DNA of 64,000 nucleotides from Oegoconia quadripuncta (GCA_949316235.1 OX438750.1:248001-312000), one strand, 5' to 3'. Counted from the stretch's first letter, positions 28,601 to 35,699 are shown. Numbers and translations: made by a program. Notes: generated by a model from the sequence alone, not told the origin.

Positions 28601-31600
28601 ATAGCAACGTTTTGGTGTAGTGGTCAGAGTCTCTAACCACTACACCAAACAGTCGTTATCATTAAATTTGACGTGGCATATTATTTTTGCAGACCGACAA
28701 AAACATTTGGAATAGGTATGTACGTCTGGTTCATTATCATTACCAGCCGCGTAAACATCCCTCTGCAATGACATAGGTCTTCCCTCGTATAGCAGGGAGT
28801 ATGGGCCATAGTCCACCACGCTGCCCCAATGCGGGTTGGGGACTTCACATGCCTTACAATTATTTCGTAGGTTTCCTCACAATGTTTTCCTTCACCGTTT
28901 AAAAGCAGGCGGATAAATGCATATAAGTAATTAAAAGACATCCGCATTTTTGGGCCAGTGTTTTGTCACCTAATAAAAGGTACACCTAAAAAAATCCGGT
29001 ACTAAAGACTATCAACTTAGCTATTCAAAAGAATTTTTGGAACCTTAGTATAGTTATAAGAAATATTTGAAAATATCGCTCTCAGAAAACATTTTGGCTC
29101 ACAAACTATACAAAAACTAAATTCTTTCCAAAAAAAAAAAAAATAGACAAGTGACAACTGACAACTGACATTTTTGACTGTGAGGTTATAATTTAAGTAG
29201 GGATAACCATGGACGTAACAATCAAACTGTTACGTCCATGGGGATAACAACAACAGCGAGCGAGCGACGGACGACTCTGAAAAGAAAAAACAATTTTTCT
29301 TTGGCCTAGCATCTTGTTTCCATGCGTGAGAATGCATGTGGTTAATGTCGCCAGTATATAATTTCAAAGTTCCCCAAACCATATTTCAAACCTCTTTTGT
29401 TCTTTTCTAAAGTCCTTTAAAAATATATGTGTTAGGTTTTTAGCACGTCTGATACTAAGAGTTCAAGACTATATTTATTAATTGAAGTGATAACAAACTG
29501 GCCCAAAGATGTATGGATCTGTGCTGTTGTCCTTTAAAAACTCATTGGTACATGGCCTGCCTGGGATTCGAACCCGGACCTCTCAAAATGGGAGATCGCG
29601 TATTACCCGTTGAGCCACAGACGCTCCCTGGTTATAACGATTTAAATAACAGACACGTGCATATAAAACTGTAAATTGAAGACAAAAAAAAAAATCTTTA
29701 TTGCAGGAACTTGTCCCATATTAATTTTCAAAAGAGGCAAAGAGGCAACAAGTCGTACCTATGTCATTTCATTGATCTGGAGATTAAGGTCACGTTTCGG
29801 TCTCGATACTATAGATTTTTCTTTGATACTGTTATTATATTAAATGCAACAGATTCTCGAGCGTCTACTTATGGCCGTCTCAATCTTGAGAGCGGTCTAT
29901 TGATACGAGCTTTAGTCACCTCTGTTTTTTGGCTTCTTGTATGTTGTTGTGATTTTTTTTTCAGTGTGTAAAAACCACAGACACACAGTCGGTGTTGCTG
30001 TGTGTATTTCGGTTGGTATGTTGTAACCTGGGCACACCACTGCCTGTGACCCGTCATAATGCATATCCAACGCACTGGGCCCGCTTTAGTCCAGTAAGGT
30101 TACACTGGGCCCGCTTTAGTCCAGTAAGGTTACACTGGGCCCGCTTTTTAGTCCAGTAAGATTACACTGGGCCCGCTTTAGTCCAGTAAGGTTACACTGG
30201 GCCCGCTTTTTAGTCCAGTAAGGTTACACTGGGCCCGCTTTAGTTCAGTAAGGTTACACTGGGCCCGCTTTAGTTCAGTAAGGTTACACTGGGCCCGCTT
30301 TTTAGTCCAGTAAGGTTACACTGGGCCCGCTTTAGTCCAGTAAGGTTACACTGGGCCCGCTTTTTAGTCCAGTAAGGTTACACTGGGCCCGCTTTAGTTC
30401 AGTAAGGTTACACTGGGCCCGCTTTTTAGTCCAGTAAGGTTACACTGGGCCCGCTTTAGTCCAGTAAGGTTACACTGGGCCCGCTTTTTAGTCCAGTAAG
30501 GTTACACTGGGCCCGCTTTAGTTCAGTAAGGTTACACTGGGCCCGCTTTTTAGTCCAGTAAGGTTACACTGGGCCCGCTTTAGTCCAGTAAGGTTACACT
30601 GGGCCCGCTTTAGTTCAGTAAGGTTACACTTTGACTTCCTATAATCTTAGGCCCGTATTAATAAACCAATCTCAATACAAGTCTTGAGGCTGTATCAACC
30701 GAGATGCGTCTTAAGAAGTTGACGCTATCTCAAGCTCCGTGCTAATTTAATCAATCTTGAGGTCTACTCAGCTGAGATCACTTCTCAAGTATTCACCTCA
30801 GCGGCGAATGAATTTTAGTCTTGAGTTTCGTTTATTAATACGCGCACCTCTCAAGTGAGTACTGCTTGAGTATGCACGTGCTTTTCAAGTCTCAAGTTAG
30901 GTTTATTAATCAACACGTTTACTTGAGACCGGTCACAAGACTGTTCACAATCTTGAGAATGGTTTATTAATACGGGCCTTAAAGGCCGTGATTTTTTGCA
31001 CATGGATAGAGTGTACCTGTCAGTGGTAGAATAAAAATGTTTTCTAATAAATCGGTAGCTTGATTTAGATATGGTATATGTATTTAGTAATAAAACATAG
31101 AAGAAAGAAAGAAAGAAAAGTATTTATTGCCAACAAATACAGAATTTTCGTAAGGTATATTTTCCTTATTTAAATGTATGTATTTGTGGCAAAGGGATTG
31201 GGCGTCAGCATTTGCTGCCAATATGTCTTATGGCAATTGACAGCGCTGGTTTTCAGCGCAACCCCTCTCTCACTTAGGTTTTCAACATAAAACAGCAGTC
31301 AGGCGCGTTCCCACATACACTTATGTGTGAGAAAAAAGAAAAAAAACTGCTGTTGCCTACTTGAGAGTGCGTTAACAAAAAGAAAAAGACTTAAAAATAA
31401 AAATAAAAATCTTATGTGAATTAGCCACTAAGCACACTTTTATAGACTATATGATTAAAATTACCAATGTGAATTTCATTGCGTCGGAGAATATAGATAG
31501 ATAGATAGATAGATCGTTTATTTGTATCTCCAGTCACACACACACCATAAGTTCCAAAGCAATTGGATAAACATATTTTATAACAATTCATAAAAGTAAC

Positions 31601-34243
31601 ATCATAAATATACTTAGAACTTCTGTAAATATTTTCAAAAAATCGATCGTTACCTTCTTTATATTTACGAAAAACTCGAAACTATTTTTAGAAAATATAA
31701 AGTAGCCATTGATTAATTTTTTATTGTATAATTGTTTTAGGAGATCTTAGCATCTTCTACAACGCAATGAAGTTCACAGTGGTACCTAACTTTAAATAAT
31801 AATAAATATCCTTAGACATACACACAGCGCCATCAAGTTCCACAGTAAGCAACTGTAGGCTTGTGTTGTGGATACCAGATGGTTGATATACTACATACAT
31901 ATTTTTTTTGTTGTAAATAAATACTTATTATAAATGAAAACATCCATAACTCGGGTACACATGGCCGTATTCGTCACACAAACATATGCCGCAAGCGGGA
32001 TTTGAATCCGCAACCTTTTGGTATAGTGGTCAGAGTTGCTAACCACTACACCAAACGGGTCGTCTCCTCTTCAATTTAAGAGCTATGTAACGACCATGTC
32101 TCTCTACTTTCCGCCCTCGTTTTAACCTCTTGGTAGGACACGACATTCACCTTTTCTTTCACTTGGTCAAAGTAATTACGCCTAGGTCTTCCCCTTCCTC
32201 ACTTTCCTTCAATCTTTCCCTCAATTATGTTCTTCAAAAACATATCGTGTCGTATCAAGTGACCCATCATCTTTCCTCTTCGGTTCTCAACTGTGGCTAA
32301 CAGGCATCTCTTCGCCAAACGGGTCGTCAAACAACTTTAATTTAATATTGTAGGTAAATACCTGTACTATACCTTTTTTTTTTTTTTTTTACCAGGAGAA
32401 ACGCTCATGCTTATCCGCCCTCCTCGGGGGAGGAGGGCGGATTATGTCGGACTCCAGCACAGAAGGTGCCGGCCTACCGACTAAAAACTCCTGGGTGTTC
32501 CCTCGCGCGCGCCGTTGACGGCGTGGCCGCGGGTACCATCTGGTATTCGTCCGCAGCCACGCCAGCGCGGTGCCCGCCGCCAGGACAAACGGCGGCAGGC
32601 CCACCTCTGGGCTGGAGCAGGGAGGAATCGCCTGGTCCAGCCACCTCTAGAAGGCGCGCGGAAAACACCGCGCGCGCCTTCTCGCGGGGCCTATGTGTGG
32701 GCGGTGATCCCCCCGGATCGCCACCCACGGCCCCGCAGGGTAGGGGGGGGGCAGAGGATCGCCTATCATTGAAGATAAGCTCTCCTCCGTGCCCCCCATG
32801 CGGCTGCATCTCCCCTCGCTCTGCAAGGCCTGTGCGTGACCCTCGCAGAGAGAGAGGACCGCTTTCCACGGCCTCTCCTTGGCGTACGCAGCTCAAACCT
32901 GGCTGCGGGCGGCAAGGAGTGGCCGTCCCGCACGGCTACGACCTCCCCATAGCAGAGAGGCGGTCCCCCACCACACCACATGGTAGGGAGCCCTTCCCCA
33001 CCATATGGTGTGGTAGGGGGCGACCCCTCAACAGAGAGGTCGTCCCCCACCATAGCGGCCTGCAACAGCGGGAGGCCCGTAGAGGCAGCCGAGTTGGACA
33101 CCGCCCCTCCGGGCCGCCCGCCGTCTCCCCCCCCCCCCGAACAGAGGGAGGGGGGAGGGCCACTCCCCACGACCTCTCGTCGACGGCCGCAGCCTTAGCT
33201 GCAGTCGTCAAGGAGAGGTCGCCCAAGTGCTGCAGGCGATTCCACGGCGTCCCCTGCCCATATGGACATATGGGCATTCCTCAGGGAGCGCCGCTTCCTC
33301 GCCGCAGCCCGCTGTGGTGGAATTCGCCCTCCACCATCCCTCGTCGTTCCACTCCCGAAAACGAATTTTCGGGAGTGGGACGACGAGGGCATCTCGGCGC
33401 CGAGGCGGGCCTCGGAGCCGAGACTTGGGCTGGTTTTTTATAGAGGTTTTCCTTCCTCGCGGTCCGGGCGGTTAGGCCAAGACCCTCGGTCCCGGACTGC
33501 AGCTGAAAGCCGCGGTCCCGGATTACGAGCCCGGCGGTGGCAAGGGGGTAGGAGGTTCCCCCTAACCTCCTCCCCAGGCCTGCTCGGCGGCAGTGCGAGT
33601 GCACACCGAGCCCACCCTTACTCCCCCACTAGGAGGGGAGCGTCTCCTGCTCCATCCGCAGTGCCCTCTGCTAAACCAGAGGGACACGCGGAGGAGCCCC
33701 CCGGTGTCAGACTATTCGCCATCGGCCAACAAGAACCCTTAAAAGGGAAGTTGTTGACCGATGCCCAGGGTGCACCGGCCCAACGACTACCGTTCCCCCC
33801 AGACGTGTCCAGGGGGACAAGTAGCCATCAGGCACACGAGGAGGTTGTCTGACATCGCACCCCACCTGTACTATACCTAAAGCAAGCTACACAATGGTTA
33901 GAAAACATTATTATTCTATTACTGATGGCTACCTACTCTATGCAGAATCTACAAAATATCTGAAACTATAAGATTATTGGAAGTTACAACACAATAATTA
34001 CGTATTGTTACTAGACTACTTGGCCAAACAGTGGAGACATCAAATATTTAACTATTCGGATAAAAACCTATACAGGTTGTTGTGACATCAGCAAATATAT
34101 CTGTGTAATATTTTAGATAAATAAATACAAATACCTTTGGATGTGTGTCCCCAGATTTCCTGCCCCTGAGTGGAGGAGCCTCGACATCCTCATACCGGGC
34201 CCCCAAGCGCTCCGCATGTAAAGGAGGCGGTTGCGGCCGGTAG
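22647..34243 (+). CDS. SELENOS: Selenoprotein S homologue, cysteine form (five exons, 147 or 149 aa)
   Basis: Exons 22647-22677, 23580-23711, 25751-25851 (or from 25745), 27504-27594 and 34155-34243 join with every phase matching and good GT...AG signals. Predicted protein: short N-terminus (MNTIMNMINYV); one hydrophobic membrane segment at about 16-33 (WLFGWPLVAGTATGVYLA); a proline/aspartate hinge; a charged coiled-coil (about 56-112) starting KALARMDAIQRARE, in the position of the p97/VCP-interacting helix; then a Gly/Ser-rich C-terminus SACKGGGCGR. In SELENOS the residue near the end is selenocysteine; here it is Cys145, with Cys140 nearby as a possible redox partner. Family role: ER-membrane protein linking p97 and Derlin in ER-associated degradation. 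Lepidoptera are known to have lost selenoproteins, which fits cysteine and no SECIS need. The protein is shorter than vertebrate SELENOS (about 190 aa). Confidence 0.85.
22793..22960 (-). mobile_element. LINE 3' end with (GATA)n tail
   Basis: 'gatagatagataaacgtttatttgtttctccagccacacaca' type boundary at the left edge (motif positions 22795-22840). The same start occurs at 24225, 31490 and 43005, always next to GATA repeats. Read on the minus strand it is a 3' UTR with a TATC tail. In SELENOS intron 1. Confidence 0.6.
23335..23408 (-). repeat. SINE-B 3' end fragment
   Basis: 'ttttatgcacgacgggttt' and 'cacacctgatgttaagtgaa' are the reverse complement of the SINE-B end. Confidence 0.7.
23580..23711 (+). 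CDS. SELENOS: SELENOS exon 2, membrane segment
   Basis: Acceptor 'ctctccaattgcag', donor G|GTATGT. The frame starts with two bases completing Val and reads LEDPWLFGWPLVAGTATG, then VYLAHRTLPTLKRWMGLPVD and PDYHK. The hydrophobic stretch flanked by Asp/Glu before and Arg/Lys after is consistent with a single-pass membrane anchor. Confidence 0.85.
23757..24042 (-). repeat. Full-length SINE-C (tRNA-headed)
   Basis: On the minus strand the head reads 'gtggctaagcggttaaaacg' (A box) and 'ccgggttcgattcccaggc' (B box). The body includes the reverse complements of 'ccaatgcgggttggggactt' and 'aatgttttcctttac', and it ends in (ATG)n. The head resembles a tRNA, but it lacks a closed acceptor stem and continues into the SINE body. 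A second, split copy lies at 28730-29630. Confidence 0.8.
24160..24330 (-). mobile_element. GACA/GATA microsatellite plus LINE 3' end
   Basis: A (GACA)n run at about 24160-24177 and (GATA)/(GATT) repeats to about 24256 are followed by 'agcgtttatttgcatattac', the same LINE end as at 22793. In SELENOS intron 2. Confidence 0.7.
24331..24987. other. Intronic AT-rich sequence
   Basis: SELENOS intron 2. No repeat or coding signal recognised. Confidence 0.4.
24988..25203. repeat. TTATA/TTATG/TTGTA pentanucleotide array
   Basis: About 43 five-base units grouped in blocks of TTATA, TTATG, TTGTA, TTATA and TTATG. Because the units differ only in one base per block, the array yields a meaningless repetitive ORF. 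In SELENOS intron 2. Confidence 0.95.
25316..25600 (+). repeat. Rearranged SINE-A with internal inversion
   Basis: The head 'tttggtgtagtggttagaat' lacks the B box. The body continues to 'ccacaacacaagcctatagtt' and then flips to the reverse orientation (25481-25557) before resuming 'agatggcattgtgtg' in + orientation. The result is perfect inverted arms, 25481-25518 against 25556-25593 (38 bp) and 25455-25480 against 25532-25557 (26 bp). Confidence 0.85.
25690..25735 (+). repeat. SINE-A 3' tail abutting a SELENOS splice acceptor
   Basis: 'tggaactagatggcgctgtg' and 'tccaaggatatttatttat' are the SINE-A end. The exon's upstream acceptor AG is at 25743-25744, nine bases after the SINE tail, so the branch-point region is inside SINE sequence. 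Confidence 0.85.
25745..25851 (+). CDS. SELENOS: SELENOS exon 3, start of the coiled coil
   Basis: Two acceptor AGs, six bases apart (25743-25744 and 25749-25750), both keep the frame. The first adds Asp-Pro; the second starts directly at the Val codon completed by exon 2. The exon reads KALARMDAIQRARELQQ, SRLLEASERAQILQKE and ends at a codon boundary before GTGAGA. GC content is clearly higher than in the introns. Confidence 0.85.
26025..26470 (-). mobile_element. LINE 3' end with RT-tail remnant
   Basis: 'aaatgctttattttgtaggt' at the left, 'ccctgagaagaacaagcaag' in the middle and, on the minus strand, RFFNKVPVDIQNLPLIKV at the right. Same family as 3710-4140. In SELENOS intron 3. Confidence 0.75.
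26494..26741. mobile_element. 248-bp MITE with CCTG..GCAGTCTCGACAT ends
   Basis: The left end 'cctgggcctgcagtctcgac' and the right end 'gtcgagactgcgggcacagg' are inverted, and 'ttcggtcgctaa' pairs with 'ttaacgaccgaa' further in. It sits in or at the edge of the LINE tail before it. Confidence 0.75.
26888..26985 (-). mobile_element. Small LINE 3'-end fragment
   Basis: 'aatgctttattttgtaggta' and 'ggcaattttcccctgaga' identify the family. A short hairpin (CTTCAGCTCCATAC and its complement) follows at 26983-27014. Confidence 0.6.
27046..27131 (+). pseudogene. RNase H fragment of a retrotransposon
   Basis: The segment reads RDNEEADQLVKEATVKGSED followed by FVTPDYTPI. It matches the GNEEAD-type end of an element-encoded RNase H domain (compare GNEQADQ in the intact LINE). 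It is not a host exon: both ends run into repeats. Confidence 0.55.
27131..27488 (+). repeat. Two tandem partial SINE-B copies ending at a SELENOS acceptor
   Basis: Copy 1 (to about 27297) and copy 2 (27298-27488) both start with 'cacacctatcct' next to 'ctag.taccaccatcttatc', so a unit of about 175 bp was duplicated including flanking DNA. Copy 2 ends 'cgttgtgcattaaaaaaaat'. The acceptor AG follows at 27502-27503, about 15 bp later. Confidence 0.85.
27504..27594 (+). CDS. SELENOS: SELENOS exon 4, end of the coiled coil
   Basis: Acceptor 'tctttttgttccag', donor G|GTGAGA. It reads REEQKRQENLKRLEKYG, AQAAGRRLGTADD and one base of a split codon. It is strongly charged and helical, then turns Gly/Ala-rich. 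Confidence 0.88.
27740..28015 (-). mobile_element. LINE 3' end
   Basis: 'aagcaagaagctcgaagggt', 'gtgaaatagtcaggcat' and 'gattttgtatatcaacaag' follow the order of the family. In the last SELENOS intron. Confidence 0.7.
28232..28438 (+). repeat. SINE-B copy with complete tRNA-like head
   Basis: It starts 'ccacctccgtggctcaatg' (A box) and has 'ggtcgcgggttcgatcccc' (B box), then 'cggggtacatgtttagtact'. A (TA)n run replaces part of the body at 28369-28382. It breaks off at 'gttgtgttccggtt'. Confidence 0.85.
28447..28596 (+). mobile_element. LINE 3' end with (CTTT)n tail
   Basis: 'atattggcagcaaatgctga', 'ccctttgccacaaatacat' and 'gttggcaataaatac', ending in six TTTC units. The same sequence lies inverted at 31100-31240. 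Confidence 0.75.
28730..28938 (-). repeat. SINE-C, tail part (split copy)
   Basis: 'gtccaccacgctgccccaat', 'gcgggttggggacttcac' and 'caatgttttccttcac' match the full SINE-C. The head is displaced to about 29534-29630. Confidence 0.75.
28939..29533. mobile_element. Inverted-repeat DNA element inserted in SINE-C
   Basis: The left end AGACATCCGCATTTTTGGG and 'ccagtgttttgtcac' pair imperfectly with the right end 'gtgataacaaactggcccaa' and 'gatgtatggatct'. It contains a perfect hairpin at 29207-29241 (14-bp arms, 7-base loop). Flanking 'ttaaaa' on both sides may be the target duplication. No transposase ORF. Confidence 0.6.
29534..29630 (-). repeat. SINE-C, tRNA-like head (split copy)
   Basis: 'gcctgcctgggattcgaacc' (B box, reverse) and 'ttgagccacagacgctcc' (A box, reverse) complete the split SINE-C. 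Confidence 0.75.
29774..29912. mobile_element. Diverged short GGCC-TTA family MITE
   Basis: The interior 'ggagattaaggtcacgtttc' and 'tctcaatcttgagagcggt' follows the 199-345 copy. The ends are decayed. Confidence 0.45.
30073..30626. repeat. 18-unit minisatellite with 4-unit higher-order structure
   Basis: The unit is CACTGGGCCCGC plus 'tttagtccagtaaggtta' (30 bp), or a 32-bp form with two extra Ts. Writing a = 30-bp TCC, b = 32-bp, c = 30-bp TTC, the order is a a babc c babc babc b a c: three complete b-a-b-c blocks of 124 bp. The half-unit 'tccagtaaggttaca' is single-copy in the paralogous repeat near 41747. In the last SELENOS intron. Confidence 0.95.
30650..30978. mobile_element. 329-bp GGCC-TTA MITE with TTA duplication and a known empty site
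   Basis: The left end GGCCCGTATTAATAAACC and right end GGTTTATTAATACGGGCC are inverted repeats, flanked by TTA (30647-30649 and 30979-30981). The paralogous sequence near 41781 reads 'ataatcTTAaaggccg' without the element, giving the exact empty site. Inside are several 'tctcaag' motifs in both directions. PIF/Harbinger-like, non-autonomous. Confidence 0.85.
31100..31240 (-). mobile_element. LINE 3' end with (GAAA)n, inverted partner of 28447-28596
   Basis: 'gaaagaaagaaagaaaagta', 'tttattgccaacaaatacag' and 'aaagggattgggcgtcagca' are the reverse complement of the copy at 28447. Confidence 0.75.
31488..31610 (-). mobile_element. LINE 3' end with (GATA)n tail
   Basis: GATA repeats followed by 'tcgtttatttgtatctccag' and 'tcacacacaca'. 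It is inserted in family L copy 1, where the other copies have no such sequence. Confidence 0.65.
31800..32062 (-). repeat. Full-length SINE-A, minus strand
   Basis: 'cagcgccatcaagttccaca', 'gtaggcttgtgttgtggata', the T-run, 'catccataactcgggtac', 'gggatttgaatccgc' (B box) and 'ctaaccactacaccaaac' (A box side). A likely target duplication 'aactttaa' flanks it once the RTE fragment is removed. Confidence 0.88.
32065..32314 (-). mobile_element. RTE-type LINE 3' fragment with 14-bp target duplication
   Basis: On the minus strand the sequence reads KMMGHLIRHDMFLKNIIEGK (one stop follows), then RGRPRRNYFDQVKEKVNVVS. This is the hallmark C-terminal tail of RTE-like reverse transcriptases. CCAAACGGGTCGTC stands on both sides (32051-32064 and 32315-32328), so it inserted into the edge of the SINE-A head. 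There is no poly(A). Confidence 0.75.
32374..33863 (-). mobile_element. GC-rich 5'-truncated retro-insert with poly(A) and 14-bp target duplication
   Basis: A poly(T) run at the left is the poly(A) tail of a minus-strand insertion that ends 'catgagcgtttctcctggt' before the As. ACCTGTACTATACC flanks it at 32360-32373 and 33864-33877, and the uninterrupted site is preserved in the paralogue near 42515. The insert is far more GC-rich than its surroundings. On the minus strand it contains GTPWNRLQHLGDLSLTTAAK, which looks like the C-terminus of a retrotransposon polyprotein. The remaining frames are untrustworthy. Its class may be R1-like; this is a guess. Confidence 0.75.
33338..33389. repeat. 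24-bp perfect-but-one hairpin with 4-base loop
   Basis: CCCTCGTCGTTCCACTCCCG plus AAAA pairs with TTTTCGGGAGTGGGACGACG plus AGGG around a CGAA loop. The only mismatch is a G-T pair. It lies inside the GC-rich retro-insert. Confidence 0.9.
34155..34243 (+). CDS. SELENOS: SELENOS exon 5, C-terminus with Cys in place of selenocysteine
   Basis: Acceptor 'tgtgtgtccccag'. The first two bases complete an Asp codon. The frame reads FLPLSGGASTSSYRAPKRSA then CKGGGCGR and stops at TAG (34241-34243). The PLSGG motif and Gly-rich, cysteine-containing end correspond to the SELENOS tail. TGC encodes the residue that is TGA-encoded selenocysteine in vertebrates. A canonical AATAAA lies at 34279-34284, predicting a 3' UTR of only about 60 bases and no room for a SECIS element. 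Confidence 0.88.
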
Positions 34244-34278
34244 GCGACATAGCGACGTGTAGCGACACCTAGCAACTA

Positions 34279-34284
34279 AATAAA
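34279..34284 (+). terminator. SELENOS: Polyadenylation signal of SELENOS
   Basis: AATAAA 36 bases after the stop codon, followed by an A/T-rich stretch with 'actactactaataatg'. Confidence 0.65.
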
Positions 34285-34317
34285 CTACTACTAATAATGA
34301 ACAGTATAACAAATATG

Positions 34318-34420
34318 TCGGACTCAATTCTCGCGCATTCCTGATTCTTTGTACCTTTTGCACACGTATACAAATGTGAAATAGATAGAAATGTCGTGTT
34401 CGCAATAATCGAGGCTTTGG
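34318..34420. mobile_element. Diverged MITE related to 50213-50368
   Basis: 'caattctcgcgcattc', 'cttttgcacacgtatac' and 'tgtgaaatagatagaaatgt' match the 50-kb copy in order. The outer arms are lost. Confidence 0.5.
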
Positions 34421-34639
34421 GATGATGAAATATTAAGGGTAGATCATAGTCACTAGTTAGGTGGTAATAAATAATTGCATACATACAAGTAGATACACAC
34501 GAATAAAGTTATGCATGTCGGCGAAATACAGGCGTTGCTAGCGACTGGGACGGTGCCAGACTCGTGGTATAGGGTGGCTCGGGCAATTGCGATATTATGT
34601 CACTCTACTAAAGGATATCAGAATGACACTAGGCATTTA

Positions 34640-34885
34640 ACAACGACAAAAATGAATGAGTATGTAAGAGGGGGTTTAAAAGTGGCACCCGTGACAGAAA
34701 AGTTGGAAGATAATCGTTTGGTTTGGTATGGACATGGTATGAGGAGGGATAAAAGGCGGAAGACCACGGGAAATATGGATGGATTGTGCGAAGGGTGATA
34801 TGAACGAAAAGGGCGTTAATGATGAGGTAACGGCTGATAGAGGAGATTGGAAGAAAAAGACGTACTGAACCGACCCCCAAATAAA
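34640..34885 (+). pseudogene. RTE-type reverse transcriptase tail, frameshifted
   Basis: The frame KVAPVTEKLEDNRLVWYGHG ends early; after a frameshift the RTE tail resumes with DRGDWKKKTY. This is a decayed LINE fragment, not a host gene. Confidence 0.65.
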
Positions 34886-35036
34886 TTGCGACTAGGGCAA
34901 GAAGGTGATGATAGTCGGATTTAACAACACGAGGTAATGGTGTGTCACAGATGGAACACGGGCCCGAAAACCTTCTTTAAAAGGAGGCAATTACAGATCA
35001 CTTCCCCACGCACAAATTATAACATTCATCCTTACT

Positions 35037-35345
35037 GGTGAAGGGTAAACATTTGCATATCCCTCATGCTATACAACTTGGCTCTTGCATGAATAATGTG
35101 AGATTCAGGAGTATCCCATCTGTTCGAATTCCACGACATTCAATTAGATCATCGAAACTATGCATACTGGTGAAGGGTAAACATTTGCATGACCTTCATG
35201 CTATACAACTTGGCCCTCGCATGCTTTCTGTGAGATTCATCCTATCTAGTCTATAAACCGGTGAAGGGCAAACATTTGCATTGCCCTCATGCTATACAAC
35301 TTGGCCCTTGCATGCAACCTGTGAGTTTCAGGAGGAGTATCCCAT
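35037..35345 (+). repeat. Three copies of an 85-125 bp repeat
   Basis: Each copy has 'ggtgaagggtaaacatttgc', a 'catgctatacaacttgg' block and 'cttgcatg..gtgagattca'. Copies start near 35037, 35168 and 35262; the first carries an extra block ending 'gaaactatgcatac'. Class unknown. Confidence 0.85.
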
Positions 35346-35699
35346 CTTAAATTCCATGACCAATTTCTTTTTAGGGTATGACTCACTGGATTCTTCAAAG
35401 CGTCGGTGACGATGGTAACTCGCACTTGTTGATGTGCTAAGTGGTGGTCCGACTCCTTTGACGGCTGGTAGCAATATGAATATTCATTTTCAATATCCAG
35501 ACATAATATTACTGTAAACGTCGCTACGCCATTTTCGCCGATACCAGCGCCATCTAATCATTCCGCCGTCAAGTAAAAATACATAATGGATAATATTTTA
35601 TGGAATGGTAGTTATTAATGGATTCTATTTCATGCAATTGAAATATTTTACTTCAGAAATAAATCCCAGATTACGTTAGTAAGTCATAGTGAAGTTAGT

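Larger units (their letters stand above)
30982..33935. mobile_element. Copy 1 of a dispersed inverted-repeat element (family L), much interrupted
   Basis: Blocks 'ccgtgattttttgcacatgg', 'aatcggtagcttgatttag', 'atgattaaaattaccaatg', 'tcgatcgttacc', 'atcttctacaacgcaatgaa' and 'aagcaagctacacaatggtt' are shared with copies at 41747-42580 and 51050-51490. Insertions found by comparison are a CTTT-tailed LINE (from about 31100), a GATA-tailed LINE (31488), SINE-A (31800), an RTE fragment (32065) and the GC-rich insert (32374). Confidence 0.65.

Noticed and set aside
30073..30626. CRISPR-like array of regular repeats
   Set aside because: Units are contiguous with no unique spacers, in a eukaryotic intron. 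It is a minisatellite.
32389..33852. Long ORFs of up to 325 codons in the GC-rich block
   Set aside because: High GC removes stops. The block is a minus-strand retro-insert with poly(A), so + strand frames are not genes.
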